DNA of 64,000 bases from Candidatus Palauibacter polyketidifaciens (lineage in GTDB: Bacteria > Gemmatimonadota > Gemmatimonadetes > Palauibacterales > Palauibacteraceae). Where the stretch lies: NCBI RefSeq assembly GCF_947581785.1, contig NZ_CANPVO010000039.1, positions 1-64,000 of the forward strand. Direction: 5' to 3'. Shown piece by piece: positions 8,801 to 18,241 of this stretch. The first letter of the stretch is position 1, and each line of letters starts with the position of its first letter. Position numbers and translations under genes: made by a program. The notes beneath the pieces were generated by a model. The model saw only the letters and a program-made list of their open reading frames with translations, ran no database searches and had not been told where the DNA came from.

Positions 8801-10891
8801 CTACTCGGCGGGGGCGAGGGCCGCGCGCCGGGAGAGCTTGAGACGGCCGCGGTCATCCACGGCGAGCAGCTTCACCTTCACCTCGTCGCCGGGGCTCACC
8901 ACATCCTCCGTTTTGGCGGTGCGACCCTCCTCGAGTTCCGAGATGTGGCACAGACCCTCGACACCGGGGATGATCTCGACGAAGGCGCCGAAGTCCGTGG
9001 TGTTCTTTACGACGCCTCGGTAGACCCGCCCGACCTCCGGCTCCTGAACGATGCCCTCCACCATCTCGCGCGCATGCTGCGCACCCGCGCCCGAGGGCGC
9101 CGCGATGGTGACCGTGCCCGAGTCGTCGATGTTGACCTCGGTCCCCGTCTCCTCCTGGATCATCCGGATCGTCTTCCCCTTCGGCCCGATGACCTCGCCG
9201 ATCTTCTGCGGGTTGATCTGCAGGGTGACGATCCGCGGCGCGTGCGGCGACATCTCTTCGCGGGCCGCCTCGAGCGTCTCGTTCATCGCCTCGAGGATCC
9301 GCAGCCGGGCTTCGCGCGCCCGGGCCAACGCCTCCCGCAGCGTGTCGACGGAGAGCCCGTCGGCCTTGATGTCCATCTGGACGGCCGTGATCCCGCGCTG
9401 GGTGCCGGCGATCTTGAAGTCCATGTCGCCGAGGGCATCCTCCACGCCGAGGATGTCGGTCAGCACCTCGACCTTGTCACCCTCCTTGACGAGCCCCATC
9501 GCGATCCCCGCGCACGGAGCCCGCATCGGAACGCCGGCGTCCATGAGGGAGAGCGATCCGCCGCAGACCGAAGCCATCGAACTCGACCCGTTCGACTCCA
9601 GGATATCGGAGACGACCCTGATCGTGTACGGAAAGTCCTCGTACGCCGGAAGCAGGGCCTGGAGCGCGCGCTCGGCGAGCATGCCGTGGCCCGTCTCGCG
9701 GCGGCTCGTGCCCCGGAACATCCGCACTTCGCCGGTGGAAAAGCCGGGGAAGTTGTAGTGGAGCATGAAGGACTTCGACGTCTCTTCGCGCACATCGACG
9801 GAATCGATCCGCTGCTCGTCCCTCACCGTTCCGAGCGTCGTCACTGCAAGCGCCTGCGTCTGGCCGCGCGTGAAGAGCGCCGAACCGTGCGTTCGCGGCA
9901 GGAGGCCGACGTCGCAGGTGATGTCGCGGACGTCGTTCATGCCGCGACCGTCGATCCGTTCGCCGTCTTCGAGAATGCGGCGGCGCATGATCCCCTTCTC
10001 CAGCTTGCGCAGGGCTGCGCCGACATCGCCGGAGCAGTCGGGGTGGTCCGCCTCGAGCCGCTCGGTGAGAGCCTGGCGCAGCGCCGACAGGACGCGCCCG
10101 CGCTCTTCCTTGTCCGCGATCCTCAGCGCATCCCCGACCTGTCCGGCCGCCTGCTCCGTGACCTTGCTCACGACCTCCGGATCGGGTCCGACGGGCTCGT
10201 ACTCGAACGTGTCCGGGGCTCCGGCCATCCGAACCAGCTCGCGCTGAAGCCCGATCAGCTCGACGATCGCCTTCTGCCCCACCTGCATCGCCTCGAGGAA
10301 TTCGTCCTCGGTGGCTTCGAGGCAGGCGCCCTCGACCATCACGATCGAGTCCTCGGATCCGGCGACCACGATCTCCAGGTCGCACATCTCGAGGTCGTCG
10401 AAGGTCGGGTTGACGAGCCAGTCGCCGTCGCGGCGCGCGACGCGGACGCCGGCGATGGGCCCGCCCCACGGGATCGGAGACAGGAGGAGCGCGGTCGAGG
10501 CGCCCAGCATGCCGATGACATCGGCGTCGTTCTCCTGGTCGGCCGAGATGATGAAACAGACGACCTGCGTGTCGTTCCGGTAATCCTCCGGGAAGAGCGG
10601 CCTGAGCGGCCGGTCGATCTGCCGTGCCGAGATCGTTTCCTTCTCGCCGGGCCGGGTTTCCCGCTTGATGAACCCGCCGGGGAACTTGCCCGCGGCGTAA
10701 GTCTTCTCGCGGTACTCGACCGTGAGGGGGAAGAAGGGGAGATGCGTCGGCTTGCGGTCCGCCGTGGCGGTGACGAGCACTGCGGTCTCCCCGTACTGCA
10801 CATAGACGGCGCCATCGGCCTGCCGGGCCATTCTGCCCGTCTCCAGGATCAGGGGCCGTCCGTGGAATTCAGTTTCGATTCGGTGTGTCAT
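8801..10891 (-). CDS. pnp: polyribonucleotide nucleotidyltransferase (PNPase)
   Basis: Phosphorolytic 3'-5' exoribonuclease of RNA turnover. The 696-residue protein has two RNase PH domains (about 1-210 and 310-540) around an alpha-helical linker, a KH domain with [15 protein letters not shown] (about 565) and an S1 domain (about 620-690, [19 protein letters not shown]). Order and length match bacterial PNPase. ATG at 10891 is chosen because it has a purine-rich GAAGAGAAG just upstream and gives the standard N-terminus. It follows rpsO with a 221-base gap that holds a GC hairpin near the start, a setting reminiscent of pnp autoregulation in enterobacteria. Confidence 0.98.
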   Translation of the reverse strand: MTHRIETEFHGRPLILETGRMARQADGAVYVQYGETAVLVTATADRKPTHLPFFPLTVEYREKTYAAGKFPGGFIKRETRPGEKETISARQIDRPLRPLFPEDYRNDTQVVCFIISADQENDADVIGMLGASTALLLSPIPWGGPIAGVRVARRDGDWLVNPTFDDLEMCDLEIVVAGSEDSIVMVEGACLEATEDEFLEAMQVGQKAIVELIGLQRELVRMAGAPDTFEYEPVGPDPEVVSKVTEQAAGQVGDALRIADKEERGRVLSALRQALTERLEADHPDCSGDVGAALRKLEKGIMRRRILEDGERIDGRGMNDVRDITCDVGLLPRTHGSALFTRGQTQALAVTTLGTVRDEQRIDSVDVREETSKSFMLHYNFPGFSTGEVRMFRGTSRRETGHGMLAERALQALLPAYEDFPYTIRVVSDILESNGSSSMASVCGGSLSLMDAGVPMRAPCAGIAMGLVKEGDKVEVLTDILGVEDALGDMDFKIAGTQRGITAVQMDIKADGLSVDTLREALARAREARLRILEAMNETLEAAREEMSPHAPRIVTLQINPQKIGEVIGPKGKTIRMIQEETGTEVNIDDSGTVTIAAPSGAGAQHAREMVEGIVQEPEVGRVYRGVVKNTTDFGAFVEIIPGVEGLCHISELEEGRTAKTEDVVSPGDEVKVKLLAVDDRGRLKLSRRAALAPAE

Positions 10892-10919
10892 TCTGTTCTT
10901 CTCTTCTTCTTTCGAGTGT

Positions 10920-10942
10920 GGCGCCGCGGGATTCCGCGCGCC
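10920..10942 (-). promoter_or_regulatory. GC-rich hairpin in the pnp 5' leader
   Basis: The sequence GGCGCCGCGGG...CCGCGCGCC on the plus strand can fold with one bulged base into a stem of about nine pairs around a short loop. It sits 28 bases before the pnp start codon. E. coli pnp is autoregulated through a leader stem-loop cut by RNase III; a similar role here is only a suggestion. No T-run follows, so it is not an intrinsic terminator. The remaining bases of the 221-base rpsO-pnp gap show no gene. Confidence 0.35.
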
Positions 10943-11112
10943 GCGCCGGCCTCTCATCGGACCGGACGTTCATGGTTTCTTTTCGACTCTGGCTTCTTCG
11001 ATTCAGCACCCCGGCTGGGGGGATCCGGCGCGGTACGAGGGAAGGAAAGCGGGGGCCCGACGATGCGGGCCGGCGGAAGCGGAGGCGGAAGTCTGCGGAG
11101 CGGGCCGGCGCC

Positions 11113-11376
11113 TCAATGGCGTAGCCCGAGCTCCTCGATGACCGCTCGGTAGCGGTCGAGATCCGTCCGGCGGAGGTAATTCAGCAATCGACGGCGCCGG
11201 CCTACCATCTTCAGTAGTCCGCGACGGCTGTGATGATCCTTCGGATGATCCCGGAAATGCCCGGTCAACTCCTCGATGCGAGCCGTGAGCAGTGCGATCT
11301 GCACCGGAGCCGACCCCTGGTCGTTCTCGCGCCGCGAGAACCCTTCTATGATTTCCTGCTTCTTTGTCTTTTCCAC
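11113..11376 (-). CDS. rpsO: 30S ribosomal protein S15
   Basis: Primary 16S rRNA-binding protein of the small-subunit platform. The 87-residue product matches S15 throughout, including [21 protein letters not shown] and the C-terminal [20 protein letters not shown] block that contacts rRNA. The start codon is GTG with AGAGAG a few bases upstream. It is first in the strand rpsO-pnp-M16-ald, the conserved pairing of S15 with PNPase. Confidence 0.98.
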   Translation of the reverse strand: MEKTKKQEIIEGFSRRENDQGSAPVQIALLTARIEELTGHFRDHPKDHHSRRGLLKMVGRRRRLLNYLRRTDLDRYRAVIEELGLRH

Positions 11377-11401
11377 GTCTCTCTATTATCCCTCGATCCG
11401 C

Positions 11402-11425
11402 CGCTCCGCTTTAGCCCGCGGAGCG
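11402..11425 (-). promoter_or_regulatory. perfect inverted repeat in the rpsO leader
   Basis: CGCTCCGC (11402-11409) and GCGGAGCG (11418-11425) form a perfect 8-pair stem with an 8-base loop, 25 bases before the rpsO GTG. There is no T-run after it on either strand, so a terminator is unlikely. S15 represses its own mRNA through leader structures in several phyla, with unrelated folds; this is a candidate for such an element. Confidence 0.4.
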
Positions 11426-11474
11426 ACCGGCAAGATGGCGGTGCTCCGCCGTGCCGCTTCACATACAGTCCATA

Positions 11475-11503
11475 AAACTAGAATCTACACGCGTCTCTGT
11501 AAA
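11475..11503 (-). promoter_or_regulatory. candidate rpsO promoter
   Basis: On the minus strand TTTACA (11503-11498) and TAGTTT (11480-11475) are separated by 17 bases within a conspicuously A+T-rich patch of 11464-11505. Transcription would start near 11468 and give a leader of about 92 bases containing the inverted repeat at 11402-11425. The -10 element is a weak match. Confidence 0.4.
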
Positions 11504-11518
11504 GGTAAGCTCGTGCGC

Positions 11519-12640
11519 TCACCTGCCGGACGGGTTCGTCACCGGGCAATCGGGACCGGCGAGGGCGGGCTCGAAGATCACGGCGCGGGCGATCCCGCCT
11601 TCTTCCCGCACACCGAACAGGAGCTGATCATCTCCCGAGCCCCTGAGCGCCTCATCACGCCGGGTACGCGCGATGAGTGCACCGCTCGCGGGATCGATCA
11701 CATCCAGGATGGTGTCGAGGAGCCGGTCGAGGTCGAGCGGCGACGGCGCGGCGGCGGCGTTCGCCTCCCGGTTCTCGTCGGCGACCCAGGTGCCCGCCCA
11801 CAGCAGGCCGCGGTCGACACGAAGACTGATGACGATGGAGGGGGCCGGCGCCGTCACGGGCGCCCCGGGCTGCGGCGGTCCGGGGTCGAACCACTGCGGG
11901 TCCCCGCCCAGACGTATGACCGGCTCGCTCCCGCCTTCCGGATCCCACGCCTCGAACCCGTATTCCCCGGCCCGGGTCGTCCACACCCTGCCCTGCCCGT
12001 CCAGGGCGATGGGGGCGCGAAAGAAGTTCACGACCCACGACGCGACGGGCACGGCACCGAGGCTCGCAAGTCGGACTCCATCGCTGCCGACGATTTCCGT
12101 CGTCGCACTCAGTCGATCGTCGATCTGGCCGAACCCCGAGATGGCGTGACGTTCCCCGGCTGCGAGGGCCACGAAATCGAGCCCGTGAAGGCTTCGGATA
12201 TCCGTCGTTTCGAGCAGTCCCCCCTCCTGGGACACCTGCGTGATGCGGCGGTTGACGAGGTCCAGAACCCACAGGCTTCCGTCCGGCCCGACACGGATCC
12301 GGCCGGGCACGCGGAATTCGCCCGGACCATCGCCTCCCCGGCCGAAACGATCGCGGAACCCACCCTCCTCGTCGAACACAAGCAGTTGTCCGCGGTTCTC
12401 GACGCTCGCCACGATGTATTCGCCCGCCGCTGTGCGCGTGATTTCCGGACGGCTGCCGATCGTTCCCGGATCGCCGGGTCCGCCGAGTCGAAGGACTTCG
12501 CGGAGTTCAACGGCACATGCCCCCGGACCTTCGACCATCGGGATGAGCGACTGGGCAAGCGTCGGCGACGGCATGGCCGCGCAGGCCGCGAGCGCCAGGC
12601 GCCACGGGTTTCCCGGTCGAACCATCGGCGTCCGCCTCAT
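11519..12640 (-). CDS. exported 6-bladed beta-propeller protein
   Basis: A secreted protein of unknown substrate. The 373-residue product has an N-terminal signal peptide (basic start, hydrophobic LALAACAAM, probable cleavage near PTLAQ, about residue 30). Repeats of the NHL/6-bladed propeller type follow, for example GGDGPGEFRVPGRIRVGPDG then LWVLDLVNRRITQV (about 105-140), the usual blade pattern of a glycine-rich loop, DGSLWVLD and a strand. Such proteins are abundant in Gemmatimonadota and Bacteroidetes genomes. ATG 12640 is preferred because it overlaps the ribF stop (ATGA) and starts the signal peptide. Its function in this ribosome-biogenesis strand is not evident. Confidence 0.82.
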   Translation of the reverse strand: MRRTPMVRPGNPWRLALAACAAMPSPTLAQSLIPMVEGPGACAVELREVLRLGGPGDPGTIGSRPEITRTAAGEYIVASVENRGQLLVFDEEGGFRDRFGRGGDGPGEFRVPGRIRVGPDGSLWVLDLVNRRITQVSQEGGLLETTDIRSLHGLDFVALAAGERHAISGFGQIDDRLSATTEIVGSDGVRLASLGAVPVASWVVNFFRAPIALDGQGRVWTTRAGEYGFEAWDPEGGSEPVIRLGGDPQWFDPGPPQPGAPVTAPAPSIVISLRVDRGLLWAGTWVADENREANAAAAPSPLDLDRLLDTILDVIDPASGALIARTRRDEALRGSGDDQLLFGVREEGGIARAVIFEPALAGPDCPVTNPSGR

Positions 12641-13557
12641 GACCGCCGCCTCCTGAAGTACTCGAGGCCGTCCGCGAGGTCCCGGCGCATCTGCGCGGCG
12701 AGATCGTCTCCCGACGCGAAGGTCCGCACCTCGCGCAGCCGGTGTAGGACGTCGACGATCACGCACTCTCCGTAGATGTCACGCTCGAAATCGATGAGAA
12801 AGAGTTCGATGGCCGGTGGAGAGCCCGCAAAGGTCGGCCGGGCGCCGAGGTGCAGCAGTCCATCGGCGACTCCGGAGCCGAGCGTGGCGCGCACCGTGTA
12901 GATGCCCTCGGCAGGAAGGAGTTTGTCGGGAGGGGGATGCGTGAGATTGGCGGTCGGAAAACCGAGCGTCCTGCCCCGTCCCAACCCCCGGATCACGGTG
13001 CCGCGGAACGAATACGGACGACCGAGGCCCGCGGCCGCGCCCTCCATGTCGCCCGCCGACACCGCCTCCCGAACCCGGGTGGATGAGGCGGGGGATCCGC
13101 CCGCCTCGACGCCTCCGACGACGGAGACCTCGAACCCGTGGACTCTACCCAGCCGCTCGAGCACGGAGACGTCCCCGGCGCGCCCGCGCCCGAACCCGTG
13201 GTCGTACCCGATCACGATCTCCGCCGGGCGAAACCGCGGCACGATGAGGTCCTCCACGAACGCTTCGGGAGAGTAACGGGAGAACTCGCGCGTGAAGGAG
13301 ATGAAGGCGGCGTAGTCGAGGCCGAGCTGGGCGAGAATGTCCTTCTTCTCGTCCGGTAGCGTGAGGAGGGCAGGGGCGACTTCGGGACGCACGATGCTCA
13401 ATGGGTGCGGGTCGAACGTGAGGAGCACGGCATGACCATTTCGTGCGCGTGCGCGCCTCCGAACGTCGCTCAGGATCGCCTGGTGTCCGAGATGGACCCC
13501 GTCGAAGGTCCCCACGGAGACGACGGTGCCCCGAACGTACGGAGGGAGCCCGCTCAC
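12637..13557 (-). CDS. ribF: bifunctional riboflavin kinase / FAD synthetase
   Basis: Makes FMN from riboflavin and then FAD. The 306-residue protein has the N-terminal FMN-adenylyltransferase domain with the nucleotidyltransferase signature VGTFDGVHLGHQAI (about residues 15-28) and the C-terminal riboflavin kinase domain with GLGRGRTLGFPTANL (about 200). Size is standard. The frame is open upstream inside truB, but the GTG at 13557 overlaps the truB stop (GTGA) and gives the family N-terminus. Placement after truB and rbfA is common in bacteria. Confidence 0.96.
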   Translation of the reverse strand: MSGLPPYVRGTVVSVGTFDGVHLGHQAILSDVRRRARARNGHAVLLTFDPHPLSIVRPEVAPALLTLPDEKKDILAQLGLDYAAFISFTREFSRYSPEAFVEDLIVPRFRPAEIVIGYDHGFGRGRAGDVSVLERLGRVHGFEVSVVGGVEAGGSPASSTRVREAVSAGDMEGAAAGLGRPYSFRGTVIRGLGRGRTLGFPTANLTHPPPDKLLPAEGIYTVRATLGSGVADGLLHLGARPTFAGSPPAIELFLIDFERDIYGECVIVDVLHRLREVRTFASGDDLAAQMRRDLADGLEYFRRRRS

Positions 13558-14468
13558 GCGGGGAACACCTTCTTCGGATGGAGGCGACCGCCGCGCTCCT
13601 CGGCGATGGCCAGGAGGTCGTCGGAGGCGTACAGCGCGACCGGGTTCGCGGTGCCCTCTCCCGAGTTGCGCGCGCTCCCCGGCGGGGGCAGCACCTCTCC
13701 GCGCTCGACCGATCGTCCGTGCCGGACCTCGTCCCGCTCTCCGCCGTTCAATTCGCGCCGCCACAGCCACGGCAGCGCGGCCATCCCGGAGCGCCAGGCC
13801 GTGGACGCCGCGGCCACGGCTTCCGCCGCCGCATTGGGAGAGGTCGCCTCGCCCACCCCGAAGGGGCCGATCGCGGTGCGGCGCAACTCCGTCAGGTGCG
13901 CCCCCGGCCCGAGATCTCTCCCGATGTCGCGGGCCAGCGCACGCACGTAGGTGCCGGTGGACACGCTCGCGCGGAAGCGAACCCGGGGCAGATCGATCTC
14001 CGTCACCGCGATCTCGTGGACCGTCACCTCGCGTGCTTCGAGCCGGGGACGCTCCCCGCGGCGGGCCACCGCGTAGGCGCGCTCACCACCCGCACGGCGC
14101 GCGGAGTAGGCCGAGGGCACCTGTCGTCCGACGCCCTCGCGAGCCGCCAGGGAAGCCAGGATCGCCTCCGCATCCAGCTCCTGCCAGGCGGCGTCTTCCG
14201 ATACGGTTTTTCCCGTGAGATCGTCCGTGTCCGTCTCCCGCCCGAGCGCCATCGTCGCATCGTAGGACTTCGGGAGTTCGTGGTAGAGATCGGCGAGTCG
14301 AGTGAAGGATCCGACGAGCGACAGGAGGAGCCCCGTCGCGAAGGGGTCGAGCGTCCCGGTGTGGCCGACCCGGCGCACGCCCAGCCTCCGGCGGACCCGA
14401 AGGACGATGTCGTGTGAGGTAGCTCCCGCCGGCTTGTCGACGAGGAGCAGACCGGCTTCATTCGTCAC
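13554..14468 (-). CDS. truB: tRNA pseudouridine(55) synthase TruB
   Basis: Converts U55 to pseudouridine in the T loop of tRNAs. The 304-residue product begins VTNEAGLLLVDKPAGATSHD and contains the catalytic motif GHTGTLDPFATGLL (catalytic Asp in TLDP, about residue 43), plus the RCSTGTYVRAL-like segment VSTGTYVRALARDIG near 165. The GTG start overlaps the end of rbfA by 11 bases; an ATG in the overlap is in another frame. Gene order rbfA-truB-ribF is the classical one. Confidence 0.96.
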   Translation of the reverse strand: MTNEAGLLLVDKPAGATSHDIVLRVRRRLGVRRVGHTGTLDPFATGLLLSLVGSFTRLADLYHELPKSYDATMALGRETDTDDLTGKTVSEDAAWQELDAEAILASLAAREGVGRQVPSAYSARRAGGERAYAVARRGERPRLEAREVTVHEIAVTEIDLPRVRFRASVSTGTYVRALARDIGRDLGPGAHLTELRRTAIGPFGVGEATSPNAAAEAVAAASTAWRSGMAALPWLWRRELNGGERDEVRHGRSVERGEVLPPPGSARNSGEGTANPVALYASDDLLAIAEERGGRLHPKKVFPA

Positions 14469-14814
14469 GCGATCCCTCGTCCCCGCGAGCCTGGCGCAGC
14501 AGTTCCTCGATCCGGCTCGCGTGCTCGGGCGTTTCGTCGGGCAGGAAGCGAAATTCGGGGATCTTCCGCAACCGGAGCGACCGGCCGAGTTCCCGTCGTA
14601 TGAACCCCACCGCGTGTTCCAGACCCTCGATGCCTTCCGATACGTCCTCGTCGGAGCGAATGTAGACGGTGGCGAAAGAGAGATCCTTCGTCGCCCGCAC
14701 ATCGGTCACGACCACGCCGTCGAGACGCGGGTCCTTGAGCGACCCGAGAAGGAGGCGCGTGAGTTCTCGCCGGAACAGTTCGCCCAGCCGTTCGCTCCGG
14801 TGACGATGGGTCAC
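14458..14814 (-). CDS. rbfA: 30S ribosome-binding factor RbfA
   Basis: Cold-shock ribosome maturation factor that binds the 30S subunit late in assembly. The 118-residue protein has the KH-like fold pattern with SERLGELFRRELTRLLLG at the start, VVTDVRATKDLSFATVYI in the middle and the RIPELRF-like segment KIPEFRFLPDET near the end. Length is normal. It lies 28 bases after the DUF503 gene and overlaps truB. Confidence 0.95.
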   Translation of the reverse strand: MTHRHRSERLGELFRRELTRLLLGSLKDPRLDGVVVTDVRATKDLSFATVYIRSDEDVSEGIEGLEHAVGFIRRELGRSLRLRKIPEFRFLPDETPEHASRIEELLRQARGDEGSRDE

Positions 14815-14842
14815 GCGCTCCCCCGCGCCGGGCAGCCGGCCT

Positions 14843-15127
14843 TCACAGGAACTCTGTCTCGGACTCGACGACGTGCGCCCGCGGGTCGGACCTCAGAAAA
14901 AGGTCGACGCGTCCGAGAACGGACTCGGCGTGCCGACGTTCGCCCGATACGACGCAGGCCGTGATCTCGGCCATCGAGGCCCGGTCGCGAAGCCCGGTCT
15001 CGGCGGCGGAAACCCGGAACTTCAGGATCGTGCGCTCACGCAGACCGCGGATCACCGAACGCTTCGCCTTGAGCGACCGGCAGCCCGGGAGGTGAAATAC
15101 CCAGCGGCGCACCCCGATGACGGCCAT
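14843..15127 (-). CDS. ylxP: DUF503 family protein (YlxP-like)
   Basis: Small conserved protein of uncertain function, almost always encoded between infB and rbfA in Gram-positive and related bacteria, which suggests a role in ribosome assembly or translation. The 94-residue product shows the family pattern: FHLPGCRSLKAKRSVIRGLRER at the N-terminus, then AAETGLRDRASMAEITACVVS. The gene starts 15 bases after infB. I follow the B. subtilis name for position and family; the role is not established. Confidence 0.85.
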   Translation of the reverse strand: MAVIGVRRWVFHLPGCRSLKAKRSVIRGLRERTILKFRVSAAETGLRDRASMAEITACVVSGERRHAESVLGRVDLFLRSDPRAHVVESETEFL

Positions 15128-15143
15128 AACGCCCCGCGGAAGG

Positions 15144-17861
15144 TCAGCCCGCCGGTGCTCCGGAGAGGGTGCGCGCGACCTCCACCACCTCGTAGCACTC
15201 GATCACATCGCCGACCTTGATGTCGTTGTAGTTCTCGATCGAGATGCCGCACTCGTACCCGTCCTTCACCTCGCGCACATCCTCCTTGAACCGCCGCAGG
15301 CTGTCGATCCGACCCTGGTAGATCTGGATCTGGTCGCGCAGGAGGCGGATCGGAAGGTTGCGGCGCATCGTGCCGGACTGGACGTAGCAGCCGGCGATCG
15401 TCCCCGCCTTCGGGACGCGGAAGAGCTCACGGATCTCGGCCATGCCGACCGTGATCTCGCGCTGCTCGGGCGCGAGCAGGCCTTCGAGCGCGAGACGGAT
15501 CTCCTCGACTGCTTCGTAGATCACGTTATAGATCCGGATCTCGATCGACTCCCGTTCCGCGGCGACCACCGCTCCGGCGTCGGGCCGGACGTGGAAGCCG
15601 ACGATGATCGCCTCCGAAGTCGAGGCCAGAAGAATGTCGGACTCGTTGATGCCGCCGACCGCCCGGTGGATGACCTCGACCGAAACCTCGTCGGTGGACA
15701 GCCGCTCGAGGCTGTCGGAGAGCGCCTGGACCGACCCATCCGTATCGCCCTTGATGACGACGTTCAGGCGCGCGCCCTTGCCCGCCTTGACCGCGGCGAA
15801 GACATCCTCGAGCCGCGTCCCGGTCGCCCGGCGGCGGATGTCCTTCTCCCGCTCGAGTTGCTGGCGCCGCGAGACGATCTCGCGAACTCTCGCCGCGGAA
15901 AGGGCGACGAGCGAATCCCCAGCCTGCGGTACGCCCTCCATCCCGAGCACCCGCACGGGGATCCCCGGGCCGGCGCTCGTGACTTTTCGGCCCCGCTCAT
16001 CGAGGAGCGCGCGGACACGCCCGCCGTAGAGTCCGCAGACGAAGTCGGCGCCGACCTCCAGCGTCCCCCGCTCCACGAGCACGGTCGCAACCGGACCCAT
16101 GCCGCGGTCGAGCTGCGCCTCGACGACGGTCCCGCGGGCCTCTCTCTCCGGGTTCGCCTTCAGCTCGAGGATCTCCGCCTGCAGAAGGACCTTCTCCAGA
16201 AGGTCGTCCAGCCCTTCGCCCGTCTTCGCCGAGACCTCCGCGCCGAGGATCTCGCCGCCGAAGTCCTCGAGGACGACTTCGCGCGCCAGGAGTTCCCGCT
16301 TGACGCGATCGACGTCCGCCGACGGGAGGTCGACCTTGTTCACCGCGACGACGATCGGCACCGACGCGTTCCGGGCGTGGCTGATCGCTTCGATCGTCTG
16401 AGGCATCACGGAGTCGTCGGCAGCCACCACGAGGATCACGATGTCCGTGACTTCCGCGCCGCGCGCCCGCATCGCCGTGAACGCCTCGTGGCCTGGCGTG
16501 TCGAGGAAGGTGATCGTCCGGCCCCCGGCGAGGACCACGTGGTACGCGCCGATGTGCTGGGTGATGCCTCCCGCCTCTCCCGCGATCACGTTCGTGCTCC
16601 GGATACGGTCGAGCAGCGAGGTCTTTCCATGGTCGACGTGGCCCATCACGGTCACGATCGGCGGCCGGGACACCAACTGGCTCTCGTCCTCGGGCACGTC
16701 TTCGTCGTCGCTCGCGAGGTCCGCCTCGAAGCCCTCCTCCCGGATCGCCGTGAAGCCGGCCTCTTCGCAGATCAGTTCGATCTGGCCGAAGTCGAGCCGC
16801 TGATTGATCGTCACCATGAGGCCGAGGTTCTTGAACGCCGAAGTGATGATGGCCTGCGGCGGGACCTCGATCAGGTCGGCGAGTTCGGACACGGTGAGGA
16901 ACTCGTTGACCCGAACCGTCGCCTTCTCCGTGCGCTGTTCGAGTTCGCGCTGCTCGCGCTCCGCCTCGCGCTGCTGTTGCTGCGTTTCGCGCCGCCGCTT
17001 CCGCGGCGAGGACTGCCCCATCGCGGCGAGCGTCTTGCGGAAATTCTGCTGGACGGCGTTTCGATCCACGCGCCGCCGCTTCTTCCCGTCTCCGCCGCGC
17101 GATTTCTTGCGACCGTCGACGGTGTAGCCTTCGGCCGAGATTCGCACCTTGCCGCCGGGACCCGCCGAAGCTCTTGGGCCGGAGGGCGCGGAGGGAGCCG
17201 CGGGCGACGGCATGTCACGGCGGACCGGCTTCGGCCGACGCGCGGGGCGCGCCGGAGCGTCCGGCTCCTCCGCTGCCGCTTCCGTCTCCGCCGGTTCCGC
17301 TTCGGGTTCGGCGATTTCCGTCTCCGCCGACTCCGCCGTCTCGACGGGCGCTTCGGCCGCCGCCGGCTCGTCCGCCTCCGGAGCCGGCGCCTCGGGTTCA
17401 TCGGCGAGCTCCCGAGCGATTTCGGCTTCAGGCTCGACTTCGGGCTCAGGCTGCGGCGTCTCGGTCACAACATCGGGCTCGGGCCCGATCTCGGTCCCGA
17501 CCGCGGTCTCGGCCTCCGCCGGAGATTCGATTTCCGGCACATCGGTGGCCGCAGCAGCCTCCTCTTCCGCAATCTCGGGGGGCGGCTGGACCTCTTCTTC
17601 AGCCTCGATCTCCGTGGTCGCGGTCGTGAGCGACGCGGGAGCGGCCCTCCGCCGGCGACGGCGTCGCCGCACGGGAGCCGCGGTACCGGTAACGGCCTCA
17701 CCCCGCCGCTCGCGCTCGAGCCGCGCATGGAGACGCGCCACACTCGCGGAGTCCACGCTCGACATGTGGCTTCGCACGGGCACATCCATCTCACGCAGCA
17801 ACTGGATGAGGTGACTCGTATCGAGTCTCAGTTCCTCTGCGACCTCGAAGACACGCTTCAT
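15144..17861 (-). CDS. infB: translation initiation factor IF-2
   Basis: GTPase that brings initiator fMet-tRNA to the 30S subunit and promotes subunit joining. In the 905-residue protein, residues 1-50 form an IF2N helical domain, about 60-235 is a long Glu/Pro/Ala/Arg-rich linker, and a second IF2N-type domain ends near 375. The G domain has GHVDHGKT (407-414), DTPGHEAF and NKVD. Domains II-IV follow. The linker is low complexity and probably disordered, as in many high-GC bacteria. The ATG overlaps the ylxQ stop (ATGA). Confidence 0.98.
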   Translation of the reverse strand: MKRVFEVAEELRLDTSHLIQLLREMDVPVRSHMSSVDSASVARLHARLERERRGEAVTGTAAPVRRRRRRRRAAPASLTTATTEIEAEEEVQPPPEIAEEEAAAATDVPEIESPAEAETAVGTEIGPEPDVVTETPQPEPEVEPEAEIARELADEPEAPAPEADEPAAAEAPVETAESAETEIAEPEAEPAETEAAAEEPDAPARPARRPKPVRRDMPSPAAPSAPSGPRASAGPGGKVRISAEGYTVDGRKKSRGGDGKKRRRVDRNAVQQNFRKTLAAMGQSSPRKRRRETQQQQREAEREQRELEQRTEKATVRVNEFLTVSELADLIEVPPQAIITSAFKNLGLMVTINQRLDFGQIELICEEAGFTAIREEGFEADLASDDEDVPEDESQLVSRPPIVTVMGHVDHGKTSLLDRIRSTNVIAGEAGGITQHIGAYHVVLAGGRTITFLDTPGHEAFTAMRARGAEVTDIVILVVAADDSVMPQTIEAISHARNASVPIVVAVNKVDLPSADVDRVKRELLAREVVLEDFGGEILGAEVSAKTGEGLDDLLEKVLLQAEILELKANPEREARGTVVEAQLDRGMGPVATVLVERGTLEVGADFVCGLYGGRVRALLDERGRKVTSAGPGIPVRVLGMEGVPQAGDSLVALSAARVREIVSRRQQLEREKDIRRRATGTRLEDVFAAVKAGKGARLNVVIKGDTDGSVQALSDSLERLSTDEVSVEVIHRAVGGINESDILLASTSEAIIVGFHVRPDAGAVVAAERESIEIRIYNVIYEAVEEIRLALEGLLAPEQREITVGMAEIRELFRVPKAGTIAGCYVQSGTMRRNLPIRLLRDQIQIYQGRIDSLRRFKEDVREVKDGYECGISIENYNDIKVGDVIECYEVVEVARTLSGAPAG

Positions 17862-18241
17862 TGTCCAGGCACCTGCCCTTCCGGATCTCCTTGCGACCCG
17901 GAGCTCTCGTCACGCCGCGAGGGCGCGCGCTCCCCTTCGAGAATCCGCTGCGCCAGCGCCGAATCCGTGACGCCGACCACAGCTACGTCGTTCCGTCCGA
18001 GCGCCCGTCCGAGCGCTCTGCGGCTCGCGACCGTTACACGCGACGCCCGCCGCGCCTGTGGAGTCAGGCGGCCCAGCGCATGCCTCGATGCGTCGCCCGC
18101 AACCACGAGCAGGGCGAGCCTTCCCCTGCGCGCCGCGATATCCACGGCCCGCGTTCCGAGAGCGACCCGGCCCGCGCGCGTCGCGATCCCGAGCAGGCTC
18201 AGCGTACCCCCGGCCCGAGCCCGACCTCCGCCGCGCTTCAG
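17858..18241 (-). CDS. ylxQ: L7Ae/L30e-family RNA-binding protein (YlxQ-like), probable CTG start
   Basis: Small kink-turn RNA-binding protein usually encoded between nusA and infB. The recognisable family region is LSLLGIATRAGRVALGTRAV (about residues 15-34), followed by VVAGDAS, then NDVAVVGVTDSALAQRIL near the end. No ATG, GTG or TTG in frame lies far enough upstream; the first usual codon is a GTG at 18145, which would remove the conserved N-terminal helix. A CTG at 18241 overlaps the nusA stop as CTGA and has GAGGGG five bases before it, so I take it as the start (127 residues). The companion ylxR gene, often found here, is absent. Confidence 0.8.
   Translation of the reverse strand: MKRGGGRARAGGTLSLLGIATRAGRVALGTRAVDIAARRGRLALLVVAGDASRHALGRLTPQARRASRVTVASRRALGRALGRNDVAVVGVTDSALAQRILEGERAPSRRDESSGSQGDPEGQVPGQ

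Noticed and set aside
17400-17660. Repetitive Glu/Pro/Ala codons in infB as a repeat array
   Set aside because: It is the low-complexity linker of IF-2, in frame and common in high-GC bacteria; no DNA-level tandem unit is evident.
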